From assembly GCA_023384675.1 (NCBI GenBank), contig JAHDVK010000015.1, positions 78,303 through 142,302 on the forward strand: DNA of 64,000 bases, given 5' to 3'. Source of the DNA: Bryobacteraceae bacterium (GTDB taxonomy: Bacteria; Acidobacteriota; Terriglobia; Bryobacterales; Bryobacteraceae). Under the pieces are notes generated by a model. That model ran no database searches. It was not told the DNA's origin and saw nothing but the letters and a program-made list of their open reading frames with translations. The position numbers were made by a program, and so were the translations under genes. Below, one piece after another: positions 51,998 through 61,017 of the stretch (the stretch's first letter is position 1; the number at the start of each line of letters is the position of its first letter).

Positions 51998-52047
51998 CTG
52001 TCGAATTCCAACAGAAGTATGCGCCCGTTCCTGTAGAATGTCAACAG
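51998..52047 (-). promoter_or_regulatory. padR promoter with two operator copies
   Basis: CTGTNGAATNNCAACAG occurs at 51998-52014 and 52031-52047, each with CTGT/ACAG dyad ends and 33 bases centre to centre. On the minus strand TTGACA (52044-52039) and CATACT (52021-52016) form a promoter with 17-base spacing. The upstream operator covers the -35 and the other covers the transcription start. Confidence 0.65.
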
Positions 52048-52110
52048 GAATCGCGATCCCGGGGCGGGAGTTTACTTGTGCGCGGCGCGAGGCATGCCCA
52101 CAATAGACTC

Positions 52111-54081
52111 ATGAACCGGTTGATCGCCCTCCTCCTTTTCGCCCTGGCCGCCGTGGCTCAGGTGCCCACGATCGAACAGGCCATTAGCTTCCGAGGCTTG
52201 GGCGAGGCGCGGCTTTCGCCGGACGGGAACCTCGCGGCTTACGTCGAGCAGTCCGCCGATTGGAAGGAGAACGAGTTCCGTTCTCAAATCTGGATCGCGC
52301 GCGCAGACGGTTCGGGCACCTACCAGTTGACGCGCGGGGCGAAGTCCGCTTCGTCGCCGCGCTGGTCCCCGGACGGCTTGCTGCTGGCGTTCGCGAGCGA
52401 CCGTGACGGCAAGCGCCAAATCTGGCTCATCGATCCGCGCGGCGGCGAGGCGTGGGCCCTCACCGAGGAAGAAGGCGGCGTGCAGGGCTTCGAGTGGATG
52501 CCCGATGGCAAGGCGCTCATCTACACCTCCGCCGGCCCCGAGCCGAAGGAATTGAAGGAGCGGAAGGAGAAGTACGGCGAGTTCGAAATCGACAGCGTGG
52601 ACTACCGCTACGCGCACCTCCACCGCGTGGACCTGCCCGCGAATCCGGGCGAGAAAGGCAAGTCCGACGCGCTCACTTCCGGCAGCGGTTATCACGTCAG
52701 CGGTTTCGCGATCGCACCCGACGCGACCCGCGTAGCGTTCACGGCAGGGCGCGACGCGGACCTGAGTTCGTCCCACACGGTCGATCTCTATCTGCTGACG
52801 CTGGCGGACAAGAGCGTAAAGAAGCTGGTCGATCTCTATGGTCCGGAATCCGATCCGGTTTGGAGCCCCGACTCGCGCCAGATCGCTTTCACCACCGCCA
52901 ACGGCGGCAAGGAATACTACTACCGGAACTCGAAGATCGGCGTCGTTCCGGCCGATGGCGGCCAGGTCCGGTTGATCGCCACCGATTTCGACGAGAACCC
53001 CCGCCTGCTGGATTGGGCGCCCTCGGGCCTGTATTTCCAGGGGCTGCAGCGCACGCATGCCTGGCTGTTCCAGGCCAACCCCGCTACCGGCGAGTGGCGG
53101 CGCGCGCTGGGCGACGAGAGCTTTTCGCTGCCGGGCGTGTCGTTTTCGCGCGACTTCCGGCAGGTGCTGGTCGCCGGCGTCCGGCCCAACGATTTCGTGG
53201 AGTTATACATCACAGCAGCCGCGCGGCTCGAGCCGCGCGCGCTCACCGCATACCGCGACCAGTACAAGGAGTTCAAACTTGCCAACCGGGAGTTGATCCG
53301 CTGGAAATCGACGGACGGGGCGGAGATCGAGGGTGTGCTGTATAAGCCGGCCGACTACGACGCCGCGAGGAAGTACCCGCTGCTGACCGTCATCCATGGC
53401 GGGCCCACCGGCATTGATCGCCCCTGGCGTGCCCCCGACCGTTACTACCCCATCGAACGTTTCGCCGCCAAAGGCGCGCTGATCCTGCGGCCCAACTACC
53501 GCGGTTCGGCGGGCTACGGAGAGGCCTTCCGGTCGCTCAACGTTCGCAATCTGGGCGTCGGCGACGCCTGGGACGTCGTCTCCGGCATCGAGCACCTCGC
53601 GAAGCTCGGGCTGATCGACGCGGCGCGCGTGGGCACGATGGGCTGGAGCCAGGGCGGCTACATCTCCGCCTTCCTGACCACCGCTGAAAGCGCGCGGTTC
53701 AAGGCGGCCAGCGTCGGGGCGGGTATCAGCAACTGGATGACGTATTACGTCAACACCGACATTCACCCCTTCACGCGCATGTACCTCCAGTCCACGCCCT
53801 GGGACGACCCGCAGATCTACGCGAAGACCTCTCCCATGACTTACATCAAGAACGCCCGGACCCCGACCCTGATCCAGCACGGCCAAAACGACGCCCGCGT
53901 CCCTCTGCCGAACGCCTATGAGCTGCACCAGGGCCTTCGCGACCAGGGGACGGATTCACGTCTGGTGGTCTATAAAGGCTTCGGCCACGGCATCAACAAG
54001 CCCAAGCAGATGATGCACGTGATGGAAGAAAACGAACGGTGGTTCCTCAAACACATCTGGGGCGAGGCAGTGGGGAATTGA
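52111..54081 (+). CDS. Secreted S9-family (prolyl oligopeptidase-like) peptidase
   Basis: The 656-residue protein starts with a signal peptide (MNRLIALLLFALAAVAQ). A seven-bladed beta-propeller follows (about 25-390, repeated S-P-D-G motifs), then an alpha/beta-hydrolase domain. The catalytic triad is S513 (GWSQGG), D594 (QNDARVP) and H626 (GFGHGI). It should cleave short peptides in the periplasm, as dipeptidyl or acylaminoacyl peptidases do. It is divergent from padR; the longer open frame upstream runs through the operator region and is rejected. Confidence 0.93.
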   Translation: MNRLIALLLFALAAVAQVPTIEQAISFRGLGEARLSPDGNLAAYVEQSADWKENEFRSQIWIARADGSGTYQLTRGAKSASSPRWSPDGLLLAFASDRDGKRQIWLIDPRGGEAWALTEEEGGVQGFEWMPDGKALIYTSAGPEPKELKERKEKYGEFEIDSVDYRYAHLHRVDLPANPGEKGKSDALTSGSGYHVSGFAIAPDATRVAFTAGRDADLSSSHTVDLYLLTLADKSVKKLVDLYGPESDPVWSPDSRQIAFTTANGGKEYYYRNSKIGVVPADGGQVRLIATDFDENPRLLDWAPSGLYFQGLQRTHAWLFQANPATGEWRRALGDESFSLPGVSFSRDFRQVLVAGVRPNDFVELYITAAARLEPRALTAYRDQYKEFKLANRELIRWKSTDGAEIEGVLYKPADYDAARKYPLLTVIHGGPTGIDRPWRAPDRYYPIERFAAKGALILRPNYRGSAGYGEAFRSLNVRNLGVGDAWDVVSGIEHLAKLGLIDAARVGTMGWSQGGYISAFLTTAESARFKAASVGAGISNWMTYYVNTDIHPFTRMYLQSTPWDDPQIYAKTSPMTYIKNARTPTLIQHGQNDARVPLPNAYELHQGLRDQGTDSRLVVYKGFGHGINKPKQMMHVMEENERWFLKHIWGEAVGN

Positions 54082-54333
54082 ACCCCGCCGCAACTCATTG
54101 ATAATTAATGAGGTCTCAGAAGAGGTCGAACCGCTTTCGAGAAGCGGGCATACGGCCGCATTTGGCGTTCCTTGTTCGGAAAACTATGACTTCTTTATGA
54201 AGTTCGATAAGTACACCATGCCCCTTACGTGAGAGCGACGCGGAACGGTCCAATGAGTCTGGGTAAATCGCCCTGGCTCACTCCCGCCAACTCTCCGTGG
54301 AGCGGGTTCTCATCGAGGAAAACAAACGAAATC

Positions 54334-54577
54334 ATGAATATGCTCAGGTCCATCAGTCTCAAACTGAAGCTCATCCTGCTGCTCGGAGGGGCGCTGCTCC
54401 TGGCCGCCGCCCGTCGGGGCGGTCGGCCTGATCAGCCTGTCCTTGAATCACCGGTCTCTTGAAACGGTTTACCTGGACCGGGTAGTTCCGCTCGAGCAAC
54501 TGAAGTCCGTCGCCGACGGCTACGCGTTCACTGTCATAGATATCGTCAATAAGGTAAATGCCGGGATTGTGGCCGCT
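54334..54577 (+). pseudogene. 5' remnant of a methyl-accepting chemotaxis protein
   Basis: ATG 54334 opens MNMLRSISLKLKLILLLGGA, a typical chemoreceptor first helix. A frameshift near 54400 follows, after which the next frame continues VGLISLSLN, then ETVYLDRVVPLEQLKSVADG and YAFTVIDIVNKVNAG, typical of a four-helix-bundle MCP ligand domain. The match stops where the transposase remnant begins. The 250 bases before it hold no gene, only the small palindrome CTCATT-N7-AATGAG after the peptidase. Confidence 0.6.
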
Positions 54578-54578
54578 T

Positions 54579-54962
54579 TGCGTGCAGTTGACGCAGATCG
54601 AGGCGGTGTTCCGGTCGGTGAAGAGCGAACCGGGCGTCCGGCCGGTCTATCACCGGCTGGAACAGCGGGTGGATGCGTACATCCTGGTGGCGTTTCTGGC
54701 CTAGTGCCTGCAGGTGACGCTGAAGAACCGGCTGCAGATTCACGCGCCGGGCTTGACGCCGGCGGCAGTGCTGGAAAGGTTGGGCACGGTGCAGATGATC
54801 GACGTGTGGATCCCGACGCTGGATGGACGCTGGCTGATCCTGCCGCGCTACACGCAGCCCGCGAAGGACCTGCAGGAGCTGCTGGATAAGATCCACCCGG
54901 CCCTGCCGTCGCAACCCGCGCCCCGGATCACCGCGGCACAAGCCATTAGCCGGTCCGCCTGA
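54579..54962 (+). mobile_element. 3' remnant of an IS4/IS1634-type transposase
   Basis: The frame reads QLTQIEAVFRSVKSEPGVRP, then VYHRLEQRVDAYILVAFLA, a stop (TAG 54702-54704), and CLQVTLKNRL up to a natural stop at 54960. 'IEAVFRSLKS...RPVYHR' is the signature around the last catalytic glutamate of IS1634-like transposases. Only the C-terminal part is left, and it has an internal stop, so it is inactive. No terminal inverted repeats were recognised. From 54963 to 55165 no gene is seen. Confidence 0.6.
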
Positions 54963-55165
54963 GCCCAGCGCGGCTGTGGTGAAGACCTGCGGGAAGCGCT
55001 GGCTGATTCCAGGGCACTTGCACCTCTCAATGGGCGCGAACTGCGAAAGTCAGGCTGGCCTGCGCGCCAAGTGGGCAAAGATCCATTCGACACTCTGTCC
55101 TCCCGCTGGTGGCTGAGCGGAGCCGACTGGCACAAGGGCGCGAGCGCGTCGGTCCGAAGTTCAGC

Positions 55166-56413
55166 CTATTCGTACCGCAGAGCCTCGATCGGATCAATCT
55201 CCGCGGCCTTCATCGCCGGATAGATGCCAAACATGACCCCGACGGCCACGGAAACACCGAACGCCACGATCACGGAAAGTGGCGTGACAATCGTACTCCA
55301 CTCAGCGACAAAGGCAATCAGCCGGCTCAACATGACGCCGCAGGCGATACCCAGGAGTCCGCCGCCAACCGAGATCACGACGGACTCGGTCAGGAACTGC
55401 CGCAAGATATCGCGCTTGCGCGCGCCCATCGCGCGGCGGATTCCGATCTCTCGCGTCCGTTCCATGACGGTCGCGAGCACGATGTTCATAATGCCAATGC
55501 CGCCCACCAGCAATGAAATCGCAGCGATGGCCACCATTACGTAGGTGAAGATGGTCTGCGTCCGTTTCTGCTGCTCGAGCAAGGCTGCGGGAATGGTGAC
55601 CGTAAAATCCTCGGCGTTGCGGTGCGTGGAACTCAGAATTGCGGTCACGACCTTGGCCGCCTGAACGCTATCCACCCCAGCCCGGAGGCGCAGGTCCACA
55701 CCGTCGAGGTCGTCTTTCAAAAAGCGGCTGGAATCCCAGAACCGGTACTGGAACGTGTTGAAGGGGATGAAGATTGCGTTATTGCGGTCCTGGTTTCTGC
55801 CGGACTCGGAGTTGACTTGCTCGGCTAATACGCCCACCACCTGGAGCCAGGTATCGTTCACCTTGACATGCCGTCCGACCGCCGGGCCATAGCCCAGCAG
55901 GTTGATCTTCGCCGCCTGGCCGAGAACACAGACGGCGCGGCTGGCATCGTCATCGCTTGCGTCGAACAGCCGGCCTTCGAGCGAGCTCAAGTTGTGGATC
56001 ACTGCGAACGATGGCCGGACACCGAGCAAAGCGGGCGTGGTTCCGGATGGCTTGGGCAGCACCCGCGCGGGATGGAGGGTGCGACGCGGGGAGAGGGTTT
56101 CCAGCCCCTCGACATTGGCTGCGAGGATGCGCACATCGCGCTCGCTCAAGCCGGGCGAGGTCCGCCGCCGCTGCTGAAGCTCCTCGCGGCTCGACGCCGG
56201 AATCGAATCCACCAGAACATTGCGCACACCGAGGCGCTCGATGAAGCGGAGCGATTCCTCGCGCGCGCCCGCCCCGATGGACAGCATGCCAATCACCGAG
56301 CCCACGCCGAATACGATGCCGAGCGCGGTGAGCAGAGTCCGTGTTTTCTGCGCGCGCAGGTTGACGAAGGCCTCGGCGAAGTCGGTCAGCACGAATCGGG
56401 TGCGGCTGCTCAT
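55166..56413 (-). CDS. MacB-type ABC transporter permease
   Basis: The 415-residue protein has the MacB_PCD periplasmic domain between helix 1 (LLTALGIVFGVGSVIGMLSI) and a C-terminal FtsX domain with three helices and the coupling motif MERTREIGIRRAMGARKRDI. It ends DPIEALRYE, a typical family ending. It overlaps the upstream HlyD-type gene by four bases. No ABC ATPase gene is present in the operon, so an ATPase must come from elsewhere. Confidence 0.93.
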   Translation of the reverse strand: MSSRTRFVLTDFAEAFVNLRAQKTRTLLTALGIVFGVGSVIGMLSIGAGAREESLRFIERLGVRNVLVDSIPASSREELQQRRRTSPGLSERDVRILAANVEGLETLSPRRTLHPARVLPKPSGTTPALLGVRPSFAVIHNLSSLEGRLFDASDDDASRAVCVLGQAAKINLLGYGPAVGRHVKVNDTWLQVVGVLAEQVNSESGRNQDRNNAIFIPFNTFQYRFWDSSRFLKDDLDGVDLRLRAGVDSVQAAKVVTAILSSTHRNAEDFTVTIPAALLEQQKRTQTIFTYVMVAIAAISLLVGGIGIMNIVLATVMERTREIGIRRAMGARKRDILRQFLTESVVISVGGGLLGIACGVMLSRLIAFVAEWSTIVTPLSVIVAFGVSVAVGVMFGIYPAMKAAEIDPIEALRYE

Positions 56414-57705
56414 TTCGAGATCGCCTTGGCGGCGCCGTCCTTTCGCCCCGCCGCAGCGGCTTCCTTTCCCGGAACCGCCAGTGCCACCAGGGCGTGTTCA
56501 TCCAGGCCCTCGACCACCACCTGGCTCTCACTTCGCCGCACCAGTTTGACATCACGAGCGACGAAGCCCGCTGCCTCACGGGCATAGACGTATGCGCGTC
56601 CGTCGCTTTCCTGGAGCGCTTGAGCGGGCAGCCAGAGGACATCCCGCATGGTTTCAGTTGTGATGACGATGCGGACGCTCATGCCCGGCCGCAGCCGCGA
56701 ATCGATGGCGCTCAGCGCCAGACGGCATTCAAAGCGCCGGTTCCAGGGTGGACCGGAAGTGCCCCCCAGATTCACGATGCGGCCTTCGAGCGACCGGGTG
56801 GGCATGGCGATGACTGTGATGGCGGCGGGCTGGCCTTCTGCCAGATGGCCGCGGTCCTGCTCGGCGATGGCGGCGCTGGCCTCCCACTGGCTCATGTCGG
56901 GGATTTGCGCCACGGCCATTCCGGCGCGAACCTGGTCTCCGATCTGGAACAAGGGGAACTGCATGCCGGGGAAGAAGAAGTTGCTATTGGTGTTGTTCTC
57001 GACGTTCACATAGCCGCTGGCCGGGGCGCGCAGCACCATCATCTCCATGTTCCGGCGCGCGGTTTCCGCTTGCATCCCGGCCTTCTGCCTTGCCGCGTCC
57101 TGGATGTTGATGGCCGCCTCGGCGGCAGCCTTGCGAGAGGGATAGTCCCGCTCCAGACGCGCCAGTCGCTCGCGCGCATCGGCTAGCGTCAAGTCGTTCT
57201 GCTGCGCCTCGATTCGCGACCGCAGTTCGTTCCGCCGGCACTCTAATTCAGCCAGCCGGAGGTCCGAACGCGCCTTGATCAGTTCATAATTCAGTTCCTC
57301 GGCTTTCGCGACGGCTTCGTTGCGGGCCTGGATCACCTGCTGTTCCGCCTCGGCGAGGTCGGCCTCGGCTTCGCGGAGCTTGAAGGCTTCCTCAGTCGTA
57401 TCGAAGGCCGCGACGACGTCGCCCTCCTCGACGAGTTCGCCGGGCTTGCGGAGTTCGGTGATGGTCAGTTGGTTGCTGCCGGTCATGGGCGCGGCCAGCA
57501 TTCGCGAATTGCCGCCCTGGAGTGCGCCGGTGGCGTTCACGGTGAAGACCACGTCGCCGCGCCGAACCTGAGTCACCGGCACATCGCGCTCGGGTTCTTT
57601 CAGGCTTTCGCGAATCCAGCGGTAGCCCGCCCAGCCGGCGCCGCCCGCCACGGCTGCCACCAAGACCGTGATCAACACGGTGCGCAATGGCGCGGCGATT
57701 CTCAC
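56410..57705 (-). CDS. HlyD/MacA-type periplasmic adaptor protein (third of three)
   Basis: The 431-residue protein has an N-terminal membrane anchor (about 9-28), a lipoyl-like half, a coiled coil (about 105-215, EAEADLAEAEQQVIQARNEA) and the second lipoyl half RAPASGYVNVE. A beta-barrel domain follows with SRLRPGMSVRIVI and DVLWLPAQAL. Such adaptors link inner-membrane transporters to outer-membrane channels. It overlaps the permease gene downstream and the second adaptor gene upstream by four bases each, so all four genes are coupled. Confidence 0.9.
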   Translation of the reverse strand: MRIAAPLRTVLITVLVAAVAGGAGWAGYRWIRESLKEPERDVPVTQVRRGDVVFTVNATGALQGGNSRMLAAPMTGSNQLTITELRKPGELVEEGDVVAAFDTTEEAFKLREAEADLAEAEQQVIQARNEAVAKAEELNYELIKARSDLRLAELECRRNELRSRIEAQQNDLTLADARERLARLERDYPSRKAAAEAAINIQDAARQKAGMQAETARRNMEMMVLRAPASGYVNVENNTNSNFFFPGMQFPLFQIGDQVRAGMAVAQIPDMSQWEASAAIAEQDRGHLAEGQPAAITVIAMPTRSLEGRIVNLGGTSGPPWNRRFECRLALSAIDSRLRPGMSVRIVITTETMRDVLWLPAQALQESDGRAYVYAREAAGFVARDVKLVRRSESQVVVEGLDEHALVALAVPGKEAAAAGRKDGAAKAISK

Positions 57706-58967
57706 AGGGCCCCCTTCCGCGCGCCTGCCCCTTTCGCATCCAGCTCGACGAGAGCCACGCGGGTCCCGGCGGGGATGCCTCTCACCGCCACCTCGTCGGG
57801 GTTGCGCGCCAACACCTCGACAAAAGCCGGCTTCAATCCCTTGGGGCCAGCCACCAGCACGACCGGCTTCCCATCCCGTGCGAACACCGCGCGCGCCGGA
57901 ACGCTGATGGCCTTCTCGATCCGGTCCACAATGATGTCCAGCCGGCCGTTCATCGCCGGCCGCAGGCGTGGATCAATCGAATCGAAGCTGCCGTAGGCGC
58001 GGAAATTGCGTGAGGGCGGCCATTCGAAGTTTTGCTCGGTCAGGGCGCTGATCGAATCCAGTTTTCCGGGAAACGGCTTCTCGGGGAATGGGTCCAGGTG
58101 AATCCGGACTTCCTGCCCGGCGCGGATCCGCCCCCGTTCGATCTCCTCCACGCTGGCCTTGATGCGGAGACTGCTCAAATCCGGGATTTCGGCCACCGCG
58201 CTCCCCGGCCACACGTTATCGCCTACCTTGAACGGCTTCGCATTCATCCAACCTTGCGAATAGTTCATCTGGTAATTCACGACTCCGGAGGAGGGCGCGC
58301 GCACCTCCATCTGGGCGATCCGCCTCCGGGTGACATCCACCTCCGCCTGATGCTTCGCCGCGACGCTCTTCAGCGACTCGATCCGCGAATTGCTCTGCGC
58401 CCGGACCAGCCCGGTTTGCGCCTCCTGCACCTTGACCTTATCGAGGGCGAGACCGTATTCGATCTTCTTCTCCTCGGCCTGCAAAACGCCGAGCGTTTCA
58501 GCCTTGGTGGTCTCCAGGCGGGCGCGCTCGGCGGCCGTCCGCAACGTGGAAAGTTCCAGCAGGTTCTGCTCGATCGAGATGCGGGCCTGAGCTTCGGCCT
58601 CGGCGAGTTGCGCCAAGGTCTGGCTGAGCGCGGCCTCTTTTTCCTTCAACTGGCGCTCGGCGCCGCTGGTGTCGAAGCGCAGCATGGCTTCGCCGCGATC
58701 AACGGCCGCGCCCGGCGTCGCCATCCACACGATTTGCAGGTTTGGTACATTCAGCGGCGCGACCACCTGGACGCTTCTTCCGGCCATGAGTTCGCCCCGG
58801 CAGGGAACAATCACCAAAAACTCACCCTCGCGGGCCTCCGCGGTGGGGAGGGAATTATCCGCCGTTGCGGCGCCGCTCCGGAACCAGAAAGCGGCGCCCA
58901 CGGCGGTCAATCCGAGCCCCAGCACGGCCAGGAGCACGAGCATGGCACGCCCACGGTTGCCCTTCAT
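57702..58967 (-). CDS. HlyD/MacA-type periplasmic adaptor protein (second of three)
   Basis: The 421-residue protein has a membrane anchor (about 7-28), lipoyl halves separated by a long coiled coil (about 105-215), RAPSSGVVNYQMNYSQGW, and a beta-barrel with DPRLRPAMNGRLDIIVD and ISVPARAVF. It overlaps both neighbours by four bases. It differs clearly from the other two adaptors, so the three are not recent duplicates. Confidence 0.88.
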   Translation of the reverse strand: MKGNRGRAMLVLLAVLGLGLTAVGAAFWFRSGAATADNSLPTAEAREGEFLVIVPCRGELMAGRSVQVVAPLNVPNLQIVWMATPGAAVDRGEAMLRFDTSGAERQLKEKEAALSQTLAQLAEAEAQARISIEQNLLELSTLRTAAERARLETTKAETLGVLQAEEKKIEYGLALDKVKVQEAQTGLVRAQSNSRIESLKSVAAKHQAEVDVTRRRIAQMEVRAPSSGVVNYQMNYSQGWMNAKPFKVGDNVWPGSAVAEIPDLSSLRIKASVEEIERGRIRAGQEVRIHLDPFPEKPFPGKLDSISALTEQNFEWPPSRNFRAYGSFDSIDPRLRPAMNGRLDIIVDRIEKAISVPARAVFARDGKPVVLVAGPKGLKPAFVEVLARNPDEVAVRGIPAGTRVALVELDAKGAGARKGAL

Positions 58968-60034
58968 GGCACCGCACCTGCTTGCCTTGGGGTGGCAGTC
59001 GTGGACACGGGTTCGCGCCGCCTTGGCAACTCCAATGCCGCGGAAAGGTCCGGCAGCAGGCGCGGGTCAGACGAGAGCACCCGGAAGCGCGCTGAGAACG
59101 TGCGCACGGGCGAATCCAGGCCAGCAGTTGCGACGGGGCTGGCCGACACCAGTTCCGCCTGGAAGTCCGCGCCGGGATAGGCGTCCAGATACAGCGCCGC
59201 CCGGGCCGCGGGTTGCAGGGCGGCAAGGTCGGGCTCGTTCACCGAAGCCTCCACCACCATGCTGCTGGGATCGAAGATGCGCAACACGGGCTGGCCCGGC
59301 CACATCTGGTCGCCTTCCTGGGGCGGTCCCATCGAGCCGCTGCGCCACGTGTTCTCGTGGGCGATCATACCGCCTTGGGGAGCCCGGATCACGAGCCGGT
59401 CGAGGTTGCTCCTGATGCGCTCCAGCGTCACCTGCTGGCGCTGCCGCTTCAGTTCGAGCACCTTGACGGAGGCCGTCTCCGCAAGCTGCCTCGCCGCATC
59501 CGACTTGCGAAGACTCTCCACCCGCGCCTTCGCACTCTCGGCCCGCTCCTCATTTTTGAGCCGGTCGATCTCGCTCAGCACCGGCCCCTTTCGGAGCTGC
59601 AGAAGCGCCTTCTGGAGGTCGGCTTCGGCTTCCCGGATCTGCGACGTGCGCTTGGCCGCCTCGTTGCGGATCTGCGCCTGTTTCTCCTCGATCTGGTGGC
59701 CCAGATCCTGGATCTTTGCCTCGACTTCCACCGCCTCGTCCAGCAGCGCGGTCCGGTCAAACTCAACGAGCACGTCATCCTTCTCGACCCGGCGGCCGTT
59801 GGGAATCAGGTGGACTAGCGTCACCCTGCTGCTCTGGGCGCTGATCTGCGGCACCCGGATCGACTTCGCGTTGAGAGCCTGCACGACGCCGGTCACGCGC
59901 AGCACGTCCTTCTCCGGACCTGAGGCAAGACTGGATGCCTCCACCACGATATCCGGTGAGACACCCTTCCCGCAGCCCGCAAGCGCGGCCATGGAGACCA
60001 AAACTACGGCGGCAATTCCGGGCGGCGACAGCAC
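58964..60034 (-). CDS. HlyD-type adaptor lipoprotein (first of three)
   Basis: The 356-residue protein begins with a lipoprotein signal (MAALAGC). A lipoyl half (VPQISAQSSRVTLVHLIPNG) precedes a coiled coil (about 100-205, rich in E/K/Q/R heptads), and IRAPQGGMIAHENTW is in the second half. It is shorter than the next two adaptors and lacks most of the C-terminal domain. It is the promoter-proximal gene of the export operon. Confidence 0.85.
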   Translation of the reverse strand: MLSPPGIAAVVLVSMAALAGCGKGVSPDIVVEASSLASGPEKDVLRVTGVVQALNAKSIRVPQISAQSSRVTLVHLIPNGRRVEKDDVLVEFDRTALLDEAVEVEAKIQDLGHQIEEKQAQIRNEAAKRTSQIREAEADLQKALLQLRKGPVLSEIDRLKNEERAESAKARVESLRKSDAARQLAETASVKVLELKRQRQQVTLERIRSNLDRLVIRAPQGGMIAHENTWRSGSMGPPQEGDQMWPGQPVLRIFDPSSMVVEASVNEPDLAALQPAARAALYLDAYPGADFQAELVSASPVATAGLDSPVRTFSARFRVLSSDPRLLPDLSAALELPRRREPVSTTATPRQAGAVP

Positions 60035-60570
60035 GGGCGGGTTCTCGTCCGCAGAATTAGACGGCGACCTTTCGGATTTCGTTTAAGGCTTTGGCTGTAA
60101 ATTATCGCAAACTGCCTTTCCATGTGCCTGCTTGCCCGCGCATCATCGGATTTCCGCGACCGATGCGCGACCGAGCACCCGATCGGATCCGATTCCTCCT
60201 TTCATGGCCCGTTTGCGGAGACGCGGGGACGTACTCGATCAAGAGATCATCTCTCGCAGGGCCGTCGCTCAGGTCCAGCCGACTTTGGGGCGGGAGATTC
60301 TCCCGCCGCTGACCATGCCCCCTTTGGAAGTTCGTCCGTGTCCGGCCTGGGTTGTGACATCCTGTCGGAGGCGTTAACCAACGCCCGGGGAAGGGCGGAG
60401 AAGGAGAGAAGTTGGGGCCGGAGACGGTTTTGCGCGTCACGTTGGCAGCCGAGGCCGGAATGTTGAGAAAACCGGAGAAAACGAGTTTCGCCGATCTGTG
60501 GTGAATGAAGGATTTACGGGAGCCGGCGGGGAGTCAACTAACGAAGGTGGAATCGTTTGGGGGAGGGGAG
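60035..60570. other. Intergenic region with a perfect palindrome
   Basis: No convincing gene is visible on either strand. A perfect dyad GGCGGGAGA-T-TCTCCCGCC lies at 60289-60307 and a smaller AGAGA-TCA-TCTCT at 60242-60254. These could be a regulator site or RNA hairpins in the leader of the minus-strand export operon. Confidence 0.5.
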
Positions 60571-60733
60571 TTTGGCTCGGCAAGTCAAACAATAAAACTT
60601 ATTGCGGGGAGAGAAAGCCTCGCAAGTTGCTGATTCTACAAGTGCGACGTGTGACGCGGTACCTCACGGTCCGGACGGGACGCACTCCCAACAGAAACGG
60701 GGAGCAACGTATAAGCCGAACCTGCGGAGCCGT
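60571..60733 (+). repeat. Left direct repeat flanking hicAB
   Basis: This segment starts TTTGGCTCGGCAAGTCAAAC and includes CACTCCCAACAGAAACGGGG, AGCAACGTATAAGCCGAACC. It is a diverged copy of 61600-61770 in the same orientation. The two ends are well conserved and the middle differs by substitutions and gaps. Confidence 0.65.
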
Positions 60734-60758
60734 GGCGGCAATCCTTGACCCTACAGGA

Positions 60759-60784
60759 TTGACTCTCGGACAGAACTGTCCGAG
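60759..60784 (+). promoter_or_regulatory. Probable hicAB operator with adjoining -35 box
   Basis: A perfect inverted repeat CTCGGACAG-AA-CTGTCCGAG (60765-60784) follows TTGACT (60759-60764) directly and ends nine bases before the hicA GTG. HicB antitoxins with a DNA-binding domain, as in this pair, often repress their own promoter at such dyads. A good -10 is not visible. Confidence 0.55.
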
Positions 60785-60793
60785 ACTTGAGTA

Positions 60794-61006
60794 GTGAAAG
60801 GTGCGGAGTTCGAGAGGCGAGTCCGGAGGTTGGCACGGAGCCGGAAGGTCTCCTGTCAGTTTGTGGCCGACAAAGGCAAAGGGAGCCACGGCCGCCTCTA
60901 CCTCGGCGACGAATTCACCACCCTCAAGGACCGCAAGAAAGAGATCGGCCGCGACTTGCTGGCCAAGATGTGCGCGGATCTGAAGATCGACCCGCGTGAT
61001 CTGTAG
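60794..61006 (+). CDS. hicA: HicA-family toxin
   Basis: HicA toxins are small double-stranded-RNA-binding-fold mRNA interferases. The GTG start gives 70 residues with the catalytic histidine in KGKGSHGRLYLGDEFTTL and the C-terminal helix GRDLLAKMCADLKIDPRDL. The gene is intact. hicB follows after 11 bases. A palindromic operator lies upstream. Confidence 0.85.
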   Translation: MKGAEFERRVRRLARSRKVSCQFVADKGKGSHGRLYLGDEFTTLKDRKKEIGRDLLAKMCADLKIDPRDL

Positions 61007-61017
61007 GAGGCGAACAG

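Noticed and set aside
51925..52110. 62-residue N-terminal extension of the S9 peptidase
   Set aside because: It runs through the padR operators and start region; the ATG at 52111 begins a clear signal peptide.
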